A stretch of DNA of 64,000 nucleotides from Bdellovibrionales bacterium. GTDB taxonomy: Bacteria; Bdellovibrionota; Bdellovibrionia; Bdellovibrionales; UBA1609. Numbering within the stretch: the stretch's first letter is position 1; every line of letters begins with the position of its first letter. The DNA lies in the NCBI GenBank assembly GCA_016716765.1, contig JADJVA010000025.1:682001-746000 (forward strand), read 5' to 3'. Below are positions 62,196-64,000 of the stretch, one piece after another. The notes beneath the pieces are model-generated. The model was given only the letters and a program-made list of their open reading frames with translations, searched no databases and was not told where the DNA came from. A program made the position numbers and the translations under genes.

Positions 62196-62494
62196 AACTG
62201 AGGAATTCCTATTCGAATTGCATTGCGCCTGTTTAATGATAATATTCAACCTTCCTGTTTTGGGTAAAGTGAATCGTGTTAGGGTCAGGACTTTGGACTG
62301 GGCTTGTAAACAGGTCTCCTCACTGAGAATATAATCGTTTTATGCAGTTAGTTGACTCGGATTTTTGAAAAAAAAACCATAAGGCGCGGTTATAGTCATT
62401 TTTTTGGAGTGAGGTAAGAATTCAGTGTGTTATCAGAGTTAAGTTATATAGTTATCTGTCCAGAATACTCTTCAAAAAGAATGGCAAGGCCCAA

Positions 62495-63949
62495 ATGCAA
62501 GATAAATCAAATATAAAAAATGCAGTTCTAGTTGGCATCCAATTGCCAAATGTCAGCGTCCAGGATCTTGATGGCTCCATGCGGGAGCTCAAGGGTTTGG
62601 TGACGACTTTGGGATACCAGGTCATAGGACAAGTCACACAAAAAAGGAAATCTGATCGATCCGCTTCTATTCTTGGCAAAGGAAAATTAAAGGAATTGGC
62701 TCTGTGGACTGGCGGTTCGGGCGAAGTTAGCATGATGGTCGACCGCAAGCTCAATAAGGCGGCGATCAAATGGAAAGAGGAAGACGAAGACGAAGATCGA
62801 GAAGACAAAAATCGACTCGACGATGACACTCAATCTTGGGAATGGAGTGGTTCACCTATTGAGGAAGTGCAGGAGGAGGAATTCACTGCGATTTCTGAGG
62901 AAGAAATGGGAACTGCACAAATTGTGGTTGTTGACACGGATCTTTCGCCGTCTCAATTGCGAAACTTAGAAAGTGCGGTTGGTGTTCCTGTTCTTGATCG
63001 CACGGGGGTTATCATCGAGATTTTTAGTCGTCATGCTCGTACGAGAGCTGCCCGTTTGCAAGTGGAGATCGCAAGGCTCACGTATGTGGCTCCGCGCTTG
63101 CGAAAAACCGGAGGCGGTGAGGATCGCTTGGGCGGTGGAGTGGGGGGCAAAGGTGCAGGCGAAAGTAAATTAGAGCTCGACAAGAGGAAGATTCGTGATC
63201 GCATCAAGGAATTGAAATCAGAATTGGCTTCCATCGGCAATGAGCACCAAGTCAGACAGGCGCGAAGGGGGCAGGAATTGACTGTTGCAATTGTGGGTTA
63301 CACCAATGCAGGGAAGTCTTCTCTGATGCGAGCGATGACGGGAAGTGAAGTCTTGGTTGCTGACAAACTGTTTGCGACTTTAGATACGACAATTCGTCCT
63401 TTGCATCCTGAAAGTCGTCCTAAAATTTTATTGTCAGACACAGTGGGATTTATAAAAAAGCTGCCCCATGACTTAGTTGCTTCTTTTAAATCCACTTTGG
63501 ATGAGGCACTAAGTGCCTCTCTGTTGCTTTTTGTCGTCGATGCGGCGGATAATTCTTTTCGTTCTCAGTTGGAAGTGACAAGAAATGTGTTAGCCGAGGT
63601 TGGAGTTGATGATACGCCAAGTTTGCTGGTTCTCAACAAGAGAGATCGTATTAGCGAAGCTCAGGCTGCTGAGCTTAGCAAGGAGTTTCCCGACGCAGTG
63701 TTAATATCAACTCGAAATCAAGAAGATCTTTTGCAATTGAGAAATCGGGTGATTGGCTTTTTTGAAACAAATATGTCAGATGAGGAAATTTTTGTCCCCT
63801 ACACCGTCGATGGAGTCATTGGGGAGATTCGTGGAAAAATGCGAGTTCTCAGCGAATCCTACGATGAAGCTGGAGTCACACTCAAAGTGAGGGGGACATC
63901 CGAAGATTTTTCTAGAGTGAGAAAAATGGTGGGAAAGCCTAGCAACTGA
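62495..63949 (+). CDS. hflX: GTPase HflX
   Basis: 484 residues. Ribosome-splitting GTPase acting on stalled 70S. Typical: ILGKGKLKELA in the N-terminal domain, VPVLDRTGVIIEIFSRHA, ARLQVEIARLTYVAPRL, GAGESKLELDKRKIRDRI, then G1 VAIVGYTNAGKSSLMRAM, G2/G3 DTTIRPL and LSDTVGFIKKLP, G4 VLNKRDRI. Residues about 95-130 are an acidic insert (EEDEDEDRED) not found in E. coli HflX. 51 bases remain to the end of the window, with nothing visible. Confidence 0.94.
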   Translation: MQDKSNIKNAVLVGIQLPNVSVQDLDGSMRELKGLVTTLGYQVIGQVTQKRKSDRSASILGKGKLKELALWTGGSGEVSMMVDRKLNKAAIKWKEEDEDEDREDKNRLDDDTQSWEWSGSPIEEVQEEEFTAISEEEMGTAQIVVVDTDLSPSQLRNLESAVGVPVLDRTGVIIEIFSRHARTRAARLQVEIARLTYVAPRLRKTGGGEDRLGGGVGGKGAGESKLELDKRKIRDRIKELKSELASIGNEHQVRQARRGQELTVAIVGYTNAGKSSLMRAMTGSEVLVADKLFATLDTTIRPLHPESRPKILLSDTVGFIKKLPHDLVASFKSTLDEALSASLLLFVVDAADNSFRSQLEVTRNVLAEVGVDDTPSLLVLNKRDRISEAQAAELSKEFPDAVLISTRNQEDLLQLRNRVIGFFETNMSDEEIFVPYTVDGVIGEIRGKMRVLSESYDEAGVTLKVRGTSEDFSRVRKMVGKPSN

Positions 63950-64000
63950 GTCTAGTGAAATGAACCTAATTCCTTGCCTTCCGAAGCGGCCAGTGATGTG

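Noticed and set aside
1..64000. tRNA or rRNA genes, CRISPR arrays, insertion sequences, prophage
   Set aside because: No cloverleaf-like sequence, rRNA core motif, regularly spaced repeat array, or transposase/integrase frame was found on either strand.

Overview
The window reads as a chromosomal segment of a Gram-negative, flagellated bacterium of the Bdellovibrionota type (Bdellovibrio or a relative). This is inferred from the mix of genes: a meso-DAP-type dcw cluster, Pal/CpoB lipoproteins, LpxH, a MotAB stator, FliD/FliS, many lipoproteins, a PBP4-like carboxypeptidase and two-TM HAMP proteins. No 16S rRNA gene or other species marker is present. Genes are tightly packed, often with ATGA/GTGA start-stop overlaps. 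No tRNA, rRNA, CRISPR array, transposase or prophage was seen.

Layout. 1-7145: the end of fliD, then fliS and a FliT-like chaperone. A translationally coupled cluster follows: a TPR protein, a free-standing Maf_N-like protein, two GT9 (heptosyltransferase-fold) glycosyltransferases with a 59-residue helical protein between them, and an unknown protein. It looks like a filament/flagellin modification module. 7159-13822: a histidine kinase and receiver-only partner, rsmD, coaD, an aminotransferase, a beta-barrel protein, a DUF2802-like coiled-coil protein and a small OB-like protein. 13825-14819 (minus): an unknown protein and an SSB without the usual acidic tip. 15111-19095 (plus): pal, a DUF4398 lipoprotein, cpoB, tsaD, rsmA, smpB. 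19040-24187: mostly minus-strand genes (HAMP protein, rluB, unknown, dsbD) plus one plus-strand coiled-coil gene. 24421-27098: motA, motB and an exonuclease with a WYL-like tail. 27132-30711 (minus): a peptide-binding lipoprotein, a REC-GGDEF diguanylate cyclase and a signal peptidase II fused to a HAMP-like module. 30779-33740: a PBP4-type carboxypeptidase and MltD. 33770-35421 (minus): hpt and a zinc-ribbon membrane protein.

35543-54776 is the dcw cluster: rsmH, ftsL, ftsI, murE, murF, mraY, murD, ftsW, murG, murC, murB, ftsQ, ftsA, ftsZ, then an lpxH-like gene. It is preceded by a sigma70-like promoter overlapped by four phased GTGG repeats that look like MraZ boxes, although no mraZ lies beside it. 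A lipoprotein gene in the opposite direction splits the cluster between murB and ftsQ. murG is broken by an apparent one-base frameshift.

54777-55406 holds the most novel-looking element: a structured RNA with C-rich loops ending in a strong intrinsic terminator, followed at once by a well-translated-looking 57-residue membrane protein gene. The right end has a minus-strand operon (an M3 oligopeptidase interrupted by one in-frame TAG, nadK, recN), a Cys-rich lipoprotein, an arylsulfotransferase-like protein and hflX.

The genes cover flagellar assembly and rotation, envelope and peptidoglycan construction, cell division, and translation/RNA maintenance. All family assignments come from reading motifs by eye; no database search was run.
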